From: Aplectana chamaeleonis
Taxonomy: Eukaryota > Nematoda > Chromadorea > Rhabditida > Cosmocercidae
Assembly: GCA_029168955.1 (NCBI GenBank)
Contig: JAPDOI010000122.1
Span: forward strand, 402,501-466,500
Direction: 5' to 3'
Length of the DNA: 64,000 nt
Positions 34,000 through 43,887 of this stretch are shown piece after piece. Both the position numbers and the translations under genes were made by a program. The notes below the pieces were generated by a model. The model was given only the letters and a program-made list of their open reading frames with translations. It was not told the DNA's origin and did no database searches. Within the stretch, counting starts at the first letter, position 1. Every line of letters starts with the position of its first letter.

Positions 34000-36950
34000 G
34001 GTCTCACACACTTCCTACGGCGTGATCTCTCTCGGGTCTCACACATTTTATGCGGCGCCCCTCGCACTCCCACTTGGGTCCCGCACACTTTCTACGGCGG
34101 CCGGCGCACTCTCACTCGGGTTCCGCACACTTTCTACGGCGTCCGGCGCACTCTCACTCGGGTCCCGCACACTTTCTACGGCGTCCGGCGCACTCTCACT
34201 CGGGTCCCGCACACTTTCTACGGCGTCCGGCGCACTCTCACTGGGGTCCCGCACACACTTTATACGGCGTCCGGCACACTCTCACTCGGGTCCCGCACAC
34301 TTTCTACGGCGTCCGGCGCACTCTCACTCGGGTCCCGCACACTTTCTACGGCGTCCGGCGCACTCTCACTCGGGTCCCGCACACTTTCTACGGCGTCCGG
34401 CGCACTCTCACTCGGGTCCCGCACACTTTCTACGGCGTCCGGCGCCCTCCCACTTGGGTCCCGCACACATTATACGGCGTCCTGCGCACTCTCACTCGGG
34501 TCCCGCACCCTTTCTACGGCGTCAGGCGCACTCTCACTCGGGTCCCGCACACTTTCTACGGCGTCCGGCGCACTCTCACTCGGGTCCCGCACACTTTCTA
34601 CGGCGTCCGGCGCTCACTCGGGTCCCACACACTTTCTACAGCGTCCGGCGCCATGTATTCTCCGCAGGTCCGCACATTATACGGCGTCCTGCGCACTCTC
34701 CCTACTCGGGTCCCTGCACACTTTCGGCGTCCGGCACGGGTCCCGCACACTACGGCGTCCACCACCGGCGCACTCCGGGTTCCGCACACTCTACGGCGTC
34801 GCCTGCACACTTTCTACGGCGGCCGGCGCACTGCTCAGGTTCACTTGCTCTCGGCGACAGGGTCCCGCAGGTCCCTGCATACGGCGTCCAGCCTCACTCT
34901 CACTCGGGTCCCACACACTTTCTACGGCGGCCGGGGCACTCTTACTCGGGTTCCGCACACTTTCTACGGCGTCCTGCGCACTCCCACTTGGGTCCCGCAC
35001 ACTTTCTACGGCGGCCGGCGCACTCTCTCTCGGGTTCCGCCCACTTTCTACGGCGTCCTGCGCACTCCCAACTTGGGTCCCGCACACTTTCTACGGCGTC
35101 CGGCGCACTCTCACTCGGGTCCCCACACTTTCTACGGCGTCCGGCGCACTCTCACCTCAGGTCCCGCACACTTTCTACGGCGTCCGGCGCACTCACTCGG
35201 GTCCCACACACTTTCTACGGCGTCCGCGCACTCTCACTCAGGTCCCGCACACTTCCTACGGCGTCCGGCGCACTCTCCTCGCGGGTCACCACTCACTTTC
35301 TACGGCGTCCGGCGCACTCTCACCACACTTTCTACGGCGTCCGGCACTCTCACTCCCGCACACTTTCTAGCGGCGTCCTGCGCACTCTCACTCGGGTCCC
35401 GCACACTTTCCATGGCGTCCGGCGCACTCCCACTTGGGTCCGCACACTTTCTACGGCGTCCTGCGCACTCTCACTTGGGTCCCGCACACTTTATACGGCG
35501 TCCAGCATCCTCCACTCGGGATCCCGCACACTTTCTACGGCGTCCGGCGCACTCTCACTCGGGTCCCCGCACACTTTCTACGGCGTCCTCTCTCGGGTCC
35601 CGCACACTTTATACGGCGTCCTGCGCACTCTCCTCGGGTCCGCACACTTTCTACGGCGGATCCCGCACACTTTCTACGGCGTCCGGCGCGCACTCCACCA
35701 GGTCGCACACTTTCTACGGCGTCCGGCGCACTCTCACTCGGTTCCGCACACTTTCCTCGGCTGGGTCCCGCACACTTTCTACGGCGTCTGGCGCACTCTC
35801 ACTCGGGTCCCGCACACTTTCTACGGCGTCCGGCGCACTCTCACTCGGGTCCCGCACACTTTCTACGGCGTCTGGCGCACTCTCACTGGGGTCCCGCACA
35901 CTTCCTACGGCGTCCAGCGCTCTCACTCAGGTCCCGCACACTTTCTACGGCGTCCTGCGCACTCTCCCACTTGGGTCCCGCACACTTTCTACGGCGTCCG
36001 GCGCACTCCCACTCGGGTCCCGCCCACTTTATACGGCGTCCAGCGCACTCTCACTTGGGTCCCGCACACATTATACGGCATCCTGCGCACCCTCACTCGG
36101 GTCCCGCACCCTTTCTACGGCGTCCGGCGCACTCCCACTTGGATCCCGCACACTTTCTACGGCGTACGGCGCACTCTCACTCGGGTCCCGCACACTTTCT
36201 ACGGCGTCCGGCGCACTCACATGGTTCCCACACACTTTATACGGCGTCCGGCGCACTCCCACTTGGGTCCCGCACACTTTCTACGGCGTCCGCGCACTCC
36301 ACTCTGGGTCCCGCACACTTTCTACGGCGTCCTGCGCACTTCTCTCACTCGGGTCCCGCACACTTTCTACGGCGTCCGGCGCACTCCTCTCACTCGGGTC
36401 CTGCACACTTTCTACGGCGTCCGGCGCACTCTCTCTCGGGTCCCGCACACTTTATACGGCGTCCTGCGCACTCCCACGTGGATCCCGCACACTTTCTACG
36501 GCGTCCTGCGCACTCCCACTTGAAACCCACATGGATCCCGCACACTTTCTACGGCGTCCGGCGCTCTACCACTTGAATCCCGCACACTTTCAATAGCGTT
36601 CGGCGCCCTCCCACTTGGATCCCGCACACTTTCTCTGGCGTCCGGCGCACTCCCGCTTGGGTCCCGCACACTTTCTACGTCGTTCGGCGCACTTCCGCTT
36701 GGGTCGCGCATACTTTATACGGCGTCCTGCGCACTCTCACTCGGGTCCCGCACACTTTCTATGGCGTCCGGCGCACTCTCACTCGGGTCCTGCACACTTT
36801 CTACGGCGTCCGGCGCACTCCCACTTGGGTCCCGCACACATCCTACGGCGTCTGGCGCACTACAATTCGGATCCCGTACCCTTCCTATGATGTACTGCGC
36901 ATCACTTCTGAGGTCCTGCACCCTTACCCTGACGTCCTGCACACTTTCTG
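34000..36950 (+). repeat. 42-bp satellite array, about 70 units
   Basis: The consensus unit is CACTCTCACTCGGGTCCCGCA followed by CACTTTCTACGGCGTCCGGCG, two related 21-bp halves. The region 34100-34620 is very regular; 34620-34870 and 35270-35760 are scrambled by small deletions. The last units near 36890-36950 resemble the GTCCTGCAC subfamily of 32.7-33.4 kb. Because 42 is a multiple of 3 and the unit lacks stops, all three plus-strand frames stay open for hundreds of codons (up to about 850). This explains the long ORFs without any gene. Minus-strand frames are open too. Confidence 0.97.
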
Positions 36951-37366
36951 AGCCCATCCCCGTTAGGTTGCCCGCCTTGAAAGGCAAGCCGAATAAACGG
37001 TCAAACAAACACACAGAGAAACGCACACATACATACATACACACACACGCACACACAAATTTACCAAAATATATATAGTAGGATACTCGAGCGAGCTTAA
37101 CAAAAATATGCTGCTAATAACTTCTCTAGGATGACGCTGTAGCGACAAAAATCACCTCAGCCATTCTTCTCGCAAATCCTCAAGCTGCGAAAAAAATCGC
37201 TCAAATTTTTTCGATGAATTCGATAAAACAACTGTGAGCGAAATTTATCGCTGCAATCCGCGTCAAAAATCGCAGCTTGAATGTGCGATTTTTTTCGTCA
37301 GCGATAAAATTCGCGTTTTTCTGGTATGCTTAACCATTGCAGATCTGCGATTTTTTTCGCAGCTTC
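36951..37366. other. right end region of the satellite element
   Basis: It contains a CA/CATA-rich run near 37020-37075 (ACATACATACATACACACAC), then short inverted words built on GCGATTTTTTTCG and AATCGCAG near 37180-37366 that lead into the terminal inverted repeat. Similar words occur at the left end (31320-31385), which supports a shared terminal structure. Confidence 0.55.
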
Positions 37367-37383
37367 CGAAGTATGAAAGGGGG

Positions 37384-37608
37384 TTAGAGCGAGCAAGTAT
37401 TGGACGTTCAGACCAAACCGTGGAAGATCAGGTGGGTTCACGATTTACTGCGCTTCGATCAAACGGGCTTGCCAATCTAGGGTTTTTAAATCACTTTTTT
37501 ACCGCGGTGCTCGCTGGTTAGAAGAACTCCCAAAAGATGTGCTTTGTGCTCCTAATTTGGGGACTTTTCGTAGCAGATTGAAAAAACTTGACTTTTTTCC
37601 TTGTTGAG
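37384..37608 (+). pseudogene. C-terminal end of LINE ORF2
   Basis: This continues ORF2 beyond the 6.1-kb insert. It reads VDLERASIGRSD at the junction, then RFTALRSNGLANLGFLNHFF, and after a one-base frame change RGARWLEELPKDVLCAP and FRSRLKKLDFFPC before TGA. The LP...V..A....FR.RL pattern is the usual C-terminus of CR1-type ORF2 proteins. Confidence 0.8.
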
Positions 37609-37908
37609 CATTCAGGATTTGTAGCCCTTCGTTTTACCATGTTTTTTCATGTAACTCATGTCTCGGGCGTTATCTATGACAATTACTGGAATAGGGAGTA
37701 TCATGTGCTTTTCTCCTGATGTGATGGGCTGGGCTGTGTTTGGTGTGGCAGACAGTTTTCGTTTTCTGGTGATTAATGTCTACAGCAACGTTGTGTCAAT
37801 CTTTGAGTTTCTATTCCGTATCCATGAGGTCGTCCCTACTACAGTTCGGAGCCGTATAAGAGTTCCTTCATACTTCAAAGAGCGGAATGTGGTGCCAGAT
37901 GTCTGCAG

Positions 37909-39794
37909 TATACTTGGGCAAAATGAATTTTTTTTCGAATGATCGACTTTTCGGATAAGTCGAAAACTAGACTTTTTCGAATGATCGACTTTTCGGATAA
38001 GTCGAAAATTAGACTTTTTCGAATCATCGACTTTTCGGATAAGTCGAAAATCGCCCTTTTTAGAATGATCGACTTCTCGACTTATCCGAAAATTGACTTT
38101 TTTCGAATGATCGACTTTTCGTATAAGTCGAAAATTAGACTTTTTCGAATGATCGACTTTTCGAATAATAAGTCGACTTTTTCAATCGACTTGAAAAAAG
38201 TCGTCGACTCTTTCGCTCAGCATTTCAAACGGCACACGAAGACGTGACAATCCAACAAGGTCTTTCGTTTCAGCAAAAACTCTGTAAGTTAACATAGAAT
38301 TAACATTAGGTGGGTGGGGCGGGGTGTCGTAGGAGAAATCCGCACACACGTCAAAATTTCGAAATTACTGGGATTTCTATAAAGCATAATATGGGTGCAA
38401 ACTGAGTAGGTGAAGTTTCAAACGCAGCAAGAATTTTACCTACTCAGAGTTTTATTCCTTCGTCCGAAATGGAAAAGTATTCTGTGTGAAAATTATAGGA
38501 CCTGCCCAAATTCTGAAAAAAAAACATTTACATGGCGCGTGTTTATCGCGACTGGCCCAGCAAAACCTACTCCGATACTGAGGAGAAGGAACGGAAACGC
38601 GCTCCAGCGCCCAAATATTTTGCTTCGTAACGCTAGTCCGCAGAGATCGGCCGCAAGGGCCTGCCAATCAATGCAATGAACATCACCAAAATGAACCGTC
38701 GTAGAATGCGAGATGTTGAAATCACGCGCGAAATGAACGATCGATGGATACACGTCAAAAGCAGGGGGCTTGACCCGTTGAAATTCTCCGACACTGGCAG
38801 CGAACTCCTACAGGAGTCCGCTGGGAGTCCTAGTCTCCCTTGCCACAGGAGTTCTGGTTTTCTCCCTGTAGGAGTCCTGCCATTCTCCTGTAGGAGACCG
38901 GAACTTGTACGGTAGTTTGGAGGAATTTCAAATAACGTTTGCTGAGAATCAAGCCAAAACCGCCTCGTTTTCGAATTCCTCAAAATCGAAGCATGATTAT
39001 CACACTTCCCCGTTGACAACTTTGTCAACGGCAAAATTTACTAAAGGGGTGAAGCCCCAATAGCATTCCTCCCTCACTTGTCATGAAGGAGGAAATCCGG
39101 CTCCAAAGCACCCCAATCAATCAATGAAGGGGGCGCCTCTGTGAACCTGCATGGGCGAATCGGCTCTCCACCCCATGCACACGCGTATCGTACACCGCGC
39201 GGGTTCGATCATGCGTTCAACGTGCGCGTTCCAGGTCAACTACCGGAGTTGTTTTGTCATGTAGGAGACCCAATAGAAGCAATGCGGCAGCGCGTCCTGT
39301 AGGAGAGCGCTTCGCTCTAGTTCGGTCTCCCACAGGACAAAACAGCTCTTGTGGGAGACCGCGATCGTCGTTTCCTCCTGCAGGAGTCCGCTGCCAGTGT
39401 CGGAGTTTGAATTGCCCGCAATCGTGAGATTCCGTGTCTTCCGTGGCTACACAAGATACAGCAGAGATCACGCTCAAGCCCAAAAATGAGTTCAGACTAA
39501 GTAACTGCAGCTTCCATCATCTTTCTCCTAAGTAAATGCTCTTGGGAGCGGCCAAATTTTCGAATTAGTCGGATATTACTTTTTTCGAATGATCGACTTC
39601 TCGACTTATCCGAAAATCGCCCTTTTTCGATTGATCGACTTTTCGGATAAGTCGAAAATTAGACTTTTTCGAATGATCGACTTTTCGATTTAGCCGGAAT
39701 TTCCACTTTTCGAATATTCGACTAAGTCGATTTAATCGAAGTCGACTTTTTTCAATCGGATGATGATTCGATCATTCGATTCGGCCCAAGTATA
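37909..39794. mobile_element. hAT-like element with TCGAATGATCGA arrays
   Basis: The ends are TATACTTGGGC and its inverse GCCCAAGTATA, flanked by a perfect 8-bp duplication GTCTGCAG (37901-37908 and 39795-39802). Subterminal arrays at 37930-38190 and 39560-39780 repeat a unit of about 42 bp, GAATGATCGACTTTTCGG followed by ATAAGTCGAAAATTAGAC. The middle has no recognisable transposase and contains a further insertion at 38786-39405. The 8-bp duplication argues for hAT; the terminal bases are unusual for that group. Confidence 0.85.
38786..39405. mobile_element. 620-bp MITE nested in the hAT-like element
   Basis: Inverted ends of 24 bp with one mismatch: CTCCGACACTGGCAGCGAAC on the left; the right end read on the minus strand is CTCCGACACTGGCAGCGGAC. 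Words such as CCTACAGGAGTCC and CCTGTAGGAG recur inside both ends. The flanks TTGAAATT and TTTGAATT may be a diverged 8-bp duplication. No coding sequence is seen. Confidence 0.8.
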
Positions 39795-39802
39795 GTCTGC
39801 AG

Positions 39803-40224
39803 CTTGGATCTTATTTGCCTTAATCTACACGTATCACCCATTGGGACTTAAAATTATCTTAAGATATCTTGCCCAGATACCTAACTGTGGTCGAAGGACC
39901 TATATGGATCCGAGAAACCCGCGTGCTTAGGGCTGCTTTCAACACAAACTTAAGAATTCTCAGGAATAGGGAAAACTGATGACTTTAGCCTTCTAGCACT
40001 ACATCAGTTCTTTCTTACTGTCTCCTCTATACCTTTACCAGCTCGTAACTCTAACAAGGGTCGCCCTCTAATAATTTGTTGATCAAAGCATTAGTCTTGT
40101 TCTCCGCCGCTGAATAGTTGTATTGAGTGTTTTCCTTGTGTTTTATTATGTAGTTTACATTTTGTCCTTTCCAAGATTTCTTTGCGCTGTTTCGTTGTTT
40201 TTGAGCGCGTCGGTAACGGCGTAT
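39803..40224 (+). mobile_element. LINE 3' UTR, distal part
   Basis: Non-coding sequence following the hAT-like insert ends in GAGCGCGTCGGTAACGGCGT just before the TAAA tail. That ending is a pattern I associate with CR1-type LINE 3' ends (from memory, not checked). Confidence 0.6.
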
Positions 40225-40284
40225 AATAAAAAATAAATAAATAAATAAAATAAATAAATAAATAAAAATAAATAAATAAATAAA
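40225..40284 (+). repeat. (TAAA)n LINE tail
   Basis: About 60 bp of TAAA repeats with small interruptions, consistent with the 3' tail of a CR1-type LINE and marking the end of the nested stack. Copies of the ATCACTTGTTGCCCCGC repeat follow directly. Confidence 0.8.
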
Positions 40285-40876
40285 ATCACTTGTTGCCCCG
40301 CAAAATCACTTGTTGTCCCGCAGGTTCACTTGTTTCCCCAAAAAACACTTATTGTTCGGGAATATCATTTAATCTTTTGGACCCCAATGCATTGTTTAAT
40401 CATGGATTCCGTCCATCCTCTAGGCACCTTTCTCTCCTCAAAACGTTCTTCTTCTTTTTCTTTGAAGGCATCATTCGCACCCTATCTCATTTTTTCACGT
40501 TTTTGTGTAGCTTGGACTCTCTAGTGAACGGAAATGTCGGAGAGACCCATGAAAAACCTTCACTTGTAAAGAAAAGTCAATCGGAACACATTGTAAATAT
40601 GAATTCGAATTTCGCGCCAAAACGGGTTCTGAAGTTTTCTGCGTTCGGAGGCCTCGTAAGTGCCATTTTCAAAGTTTTTGTGCATGTGGGGCTGCGACGC
40701 AACTGTTTTTCATGTTGTTTGACGGTTGCATCAACATTCTATGAAGTCCTAGATGACTGGTGAGAACTGGTGGCGAATCCTCATCTTTAACCGTTTCCCA
40801 CCTCATAACCCTGCGTTTTTGACGCGCCGAAGCTCGCCAGTGTGGTATACTAGGCTTAAAAATGGAAATGTGCCTA
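40285..40876. other. TCACTTGTTGCCCC repeats, then unannotated sequence
   Basis: The first 60 bp hold two or three copies of the motif also found at 1690-1900. The rest has open frames on the plus strand (157 aa from 40290) that look like chance: T-rich, with a run of Phe and no domain. I see no gene. Confidence 0.4.
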
Positions 40877-41727
40877 CAGCGCAAACGATGCCTTTAACAT
40901 TTGTCCCGCTTCGAAGCGGGGTCCGCTATTCTGATGCGCTGGCGCCACATTCCATTGTCAAGAGCCTGATCAGGAATCACACCGGCAGCCTTCAAATCAG
41001 AATGTAAGGTGTCAAGCCAGCGTTGCTTTGGTCGACCTTTGGGTCGTTTTCCTGGCACATCCAGATTCAGGCTCGTCTTGCAAACGGTATCGTCTCCGGT
41101 TCGCAGAATGTGCCCATACCACCGCAGTCGAACTTCGTGGAGTTTTTTTCAGCAATTGGAGCGACTCCGAAGCGCTGTCAAATGTCATCGTTCGTGGTGT
41201 GATCTAGCTGGCAGTCCAGCGCAACATTTTGGTCTCCATTACACCGAGTTCACGTTTGACGTCCTTCGTTGCAAGCCAGTACTCCGCGGCCCACAGCGCG
41301 ACGGGGCGGACGACGCTCCGATAAATTTCCGGGTTCAAGCGATCGGGCATTTCTTTATTGCAGAGCACCCCAGATATCGAACGTCCCTCTGACCACGCTG
41401 CTCCCAACGAGAGTGAACTTCGAAGCTTAGGCTGCAATGAGATGGGATCGTCGATTCAAGATATTTGAAGACTTCAGCACACGGCAGATCAATCGTCGAC
41501 CTTTATTGATTCCTGTTCATCACTGTTCGCGGCCAGATATTCCGTTTTCTTGACATTGAGAGGTAATCCAAACCGAGACAGCCGACTACTCCATGAGTGA
41601 AACTGTCGCTCAAGGTCAGACTTATCTTCAGCTGCTAGCATCATGTCATTAGCGTACAACTGCGACCATGGCACTGGTTTCTGCAAGTCTCGTGTAATTG
41701 TATTCATCAGAATCACAAAAATAAGAG
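40877..41727 (-). pseudogene. RTE-type LINE reverse transcriptase, 3' fragment
   Basis: On the minus strand, from high to low coordinate, it reads VPWSQLYANDMMLAAEDK at the top. The active-site box is YAND (41645-41656), where YADD is usual. Then come LERQFHSWSSRLSRFGLPLN, VKKTEYLAANSDEQ, IYRSVVRPVALWAAEYWLAT, LGVMETKMLRWTA, EVRLRWYGHILRTGDDTVCK, GKRPKGRPKQRWLDTL and DLKAAGVIPDQALDNGMWR. This order is typical of RTE elements of nematodes. Several frame changes and stops lie between these blocks, and the 5' part (endonuclease and RT fingers) is absent, as in most 5'-truncated LINE copies. Non-functional. Confidence 0.85.
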
Positions 41728-41779
41728 GGAACAGAGCAGATTTTTAATGCACTCCAAGACATGCACTCCAACAGAGATA

Positions 41780-42058
41780 CTCTGCTTCTCTGGGCCAAAT
41801 TCCTGTCCGAAATTGCGTCTTGACACGCTTTGCGGCCGCGCGCTTTCTAGTCGGAAGAGTTTCCAGCGCCGCAGCCGCCGATTTTTTGACTCTAGGTGGG
41901 TTTCGGAAACTAGAAACTAAACCAAATTGGAGAAAACTGTTTAAAAAAGCCACATCGAGTAGGCTTTGGCGCTGGAAACTCGATTGACTTGAGCGCGTGC
42001 TGCCGCAAAGCGTGTCGAGACGCAATTGCGGACCGGAATTCGGCCCAGATAAGCACAG
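41780..42058. mobile_element. palindromic MITE, TA-flanked (family also at 54.6 and 55.3 kb)
   Basis: The ends CTCTGCTTCTCTGGGCC and, inverted, CTGTGCTTATCTGGGCC extend into long inverted arms (ACACGCTTTGCGGC with GCCGCAAAGCGTGT). TA lies on both sides (41778-41779, 42059-42060), in keeping with Tc1/mariner-type insertion. Confidence 0.85.
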
Positions 42059-42060
42059 TA

Positions 42061-43347
42061 GAAAACTCAGCCTTCTTTCCGGCTGCTGCTTGAACACGAC
42101 TTTTTGGATCGGCGTGAAGAATCTTGACCCGATCATTGAGCTTTTCTGGGGCACCATGCTGCCGCGAAGCAAACCACATCACTTTTCAATACTCTTCATA
42201 AGACCAAGAGAAAATCACGAATATTTCGGGAATCGGCACTTTTCGAATATTCGGTGTTCCGAACAATACGAAAATTCTCACTTTTCAAATATTCGTTTTT
42301 CCGAATAATTCAAAACTTATTCGGAAATTAGCTCTCCAAATGACTCCCCGAGGAGCAATTTGAGCCATACCTATCGTATCATTCCGTAAGTCATCAAAAG
42401 TCGCAATTTGCCATCAAATTTTCCCTAAAAAAAGCTTTGAATGAGTCAAGTCAAAAACTTCGGAAAATTGACATACAAACCCAAAAATCGTGATCAGCGC
42501 CCCAAATAGCACAACTGGGAGGATATCAAGTAAAATCTCGAACATTATTAAAACGCTTTCAGAGCCCTCTAATTCATATGAACAAACTCACAACCGAAAA
42601 TCAGTACAAATCTAAAACGCTATCAGTCTGTGCCTAGTTTGGAAAACGCGCCCTCACCCAAACTTTGCTCAGGGGCACTTTTGGGCGCTGAGCACATTTG
42701 TGAGGTCCGTTTCCGAATTCTTCAATGACTAATGCGCGCTTTAGAATTTAAACAGGTACGCACATTTGGAGAAAACGTCTATAACTTCTTTTCAGCATAG
42801 TTTTAAGCAAGTGCGAAGATAATAATCGGCTTCTACGTGAAAAACGGTTCTAGAGAAGTACTTCATCCGTAATGGCCAAGCTGACTAAGAGTGGTTCCCT
42901 TGTGAGCCTCATAATAGGCAAGAGCTCGTAAAAGGGGAGTGTAAAAAGAAGGAAAATTAAGGAGAAGACCGGGAGAGAGACCAGACGCGAACGCACGCGC
43001 CGCGACCGCACATACCACTTGCCAAGCCTCCTCCGCGCCGGCGCAAGCTGGGGCGTGACAATCCACATAATGCTCACAAAGATTTTGTGGGCATTGCCCA
43101 CAATCTTTTTTGTGGGCACTTGGCTCTCGCCGGCGCGATTATGTGGAACGTCTAGCGACGCGAAATCGGCCACGCCCTCCGGGGCAACACGCCAGCGAGT
43201 GCCAGAGGCGGGGTGAGAGTAAAGGATTTTGTGCCCTTTCGGTGCGTTTTCCTCGATTTCTTCGTCATTTCAGTTCTACCCGGGGAGCAAACAATCGATT
43301 AGGCGATTAATCTCAAAACGGGTGATAATCGTGAACACTGCATTTTG
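42061..43347. other. intergenic sequence, no gene recognised
   Basis: Around 42215-42320 words like TTTTCGAATATTCG and TTCCGAATAATTC repeat, in the style of hAT subterminal arrays. Near 43070-43125 the segment TTTTGTGGGCATTGCCCACA forms a hairpin. The rest holds short frames only. Confidence 0.4.
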
Positions 43348-43433
43348 AAGTTTTTGGAATATTGGATGCCTTTTTATGGCATGATATAAGATCACAAGTT
43401 ATCACAAGGTAGCTGAGTTGAACGCAAAATTCA

Positions 43434-43506
43434 GGTGTCAGGCAGAACTTGAACCTGCATTGCACGCTTTCCCGGGCGAGAGTGTTACCATTACACCACC
43501 GACACC
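43434..43506 (-). pseudogene. tRNA-like sequence (Gly-like), left arm
   Basis: On the minus strand 73 bases fold partly as a tRNA: acceptor GGTGTCG with TGACACC (one G-T pair), D arm GGTG/CACT around TAATGGTAA, and a T arm GCAGG-TTCAAGT-TCTGC with one weak pair. The anticodon loop is 8 nt and lacks the invariant T33, and the anticodon stem has a mismatch. The 5' half resembles tRNA-Gly. I take it as a tRNA pseudogene or SINE-like head, not a working tRNA. Confidence 0.6.
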
Positions 43507-43815
43507 CCGTTCTGATTAACCCAGCTATTCACACATGAACTGTGTACGCACAACAGCAATCACCCGTTAATGGGTATGATCTGGTAAGCACATATCGGCA
43601 TTAAATCCAGTTAAGCTGAGGCCTTTTAAATACAGAATTTTGATGTTCTTGGAATATTCAATGCCTTTTTATGGCATGATATTAGATCACAATTTATCAC
43701 AAGGTAGCTAAGTTGTGTGCTTATTCATATGTGCTTACCAGATCAAACCCGTTAACGGGTGATTGCTGTTGTGCCTACACAGCTCATGTGTGAATAGCTG
43801 AGGGATGCAGACTGG

Positions 43816-43887
43816 GGTGTCGGTGGTGTAATGGCTACACTTTCGCCCAGAAAGCGTGCAATGCAGGTTCGAGTCCTGCCTGACATC
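43816..43887 (+). pseudogene. tRNA-like sequence (Gly-like), right arm
   Basis: A 72-base inverted partner of 43434-43506. Acceptor GGTGTCG with TGACATC, D arm GGTG/CACT, and a perfect T arm GCAGG-TTCGAGT-CCTGC with the internal promoter-like GGTTCGAGTCC (B box). The anticodon loop CCAGAAA lacks T33 and the stem has a T-T mismatch. It is better preserved than the left copy but still lacks a canonical anticodon arm. Confidence 0.6.

Larger units (their letters stand above)
31307..37383. mobile_element. 6.1-kb TIR element built from 42-bp satellite arrays
   Basis: The unit starts CCCCCTTTCATACTTCG (31307-31323) and ends with the exact inverse CGAAGTATGAAAGGGGG (37367-37383). TTA lies directly outside each end, a possible 3-bp target duplication of the PIF/Harbinger kind. 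Outside it, the LINE RT reads on to its C-terminus, so the element landed within ORF2. Next to both ends lie CTGCGA/TCGCAG-rich short repeats (AATCGCAGAAATCTGCGAG on the left; a longer stretch at 37155-37366 on the right). The body holds mirrored arrays, a palindromic core, a module shared with 1.3 kb, and a 2.9-kb array. No transposase is seen. Superfamily is inference from the TTA alone. Confidence 0.75.
18017..40284 (+). mobile_element. CR1-like LINE, shattered by four or more nested insertions
   Basis: Parts in order: GC-rich 5' region 18017-19501, ORF1 19502-20053, ORF2 28755-31306 and 37384-37608, 3' UTR 37609-37908 and 39803-40224, (TAAA)n tail. The gaps are filled by a TTAA-flanked MITE, a Ty3/gypsy element (CAGG duplicated), a 6.1-kb satellite element (TTA duplicated) and a hAT-like element (GTCTGCAG duplicated). 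LINE protein or UTR sequence resumes on the far side of each insert. Without the insertions the LINE is about 5.1 kb, a plausible full length for a CR1-type element. Joining the ORF1 and ORF2 parts into one element is inference from the shared target duplication and the order of parts. Confidence 0.8.

Noticed and set aside
33997..36596. Plus-strand ORFs of 380-850 aa with His/Arg/Pro or Ser/Thr repeats, and similar ones at 60747-62344
   Set aside because: They are frames through a 42-bp satellite lacking stops; all three frames are open alike, frames switch at small deletions, and there is no start context or domain.
34000..36950. CRISPR array
   Set aside because: The period is regular but there are no unique spacers; the whole unit is repeated, and the context is eukaryotic.
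40867..40893. piggyBac-like end (AACGATGCCTTTAA)
   Set aside because: It lies at the 3' end of the RTE fragment, has no partner end, and is more simply RTE sequence.
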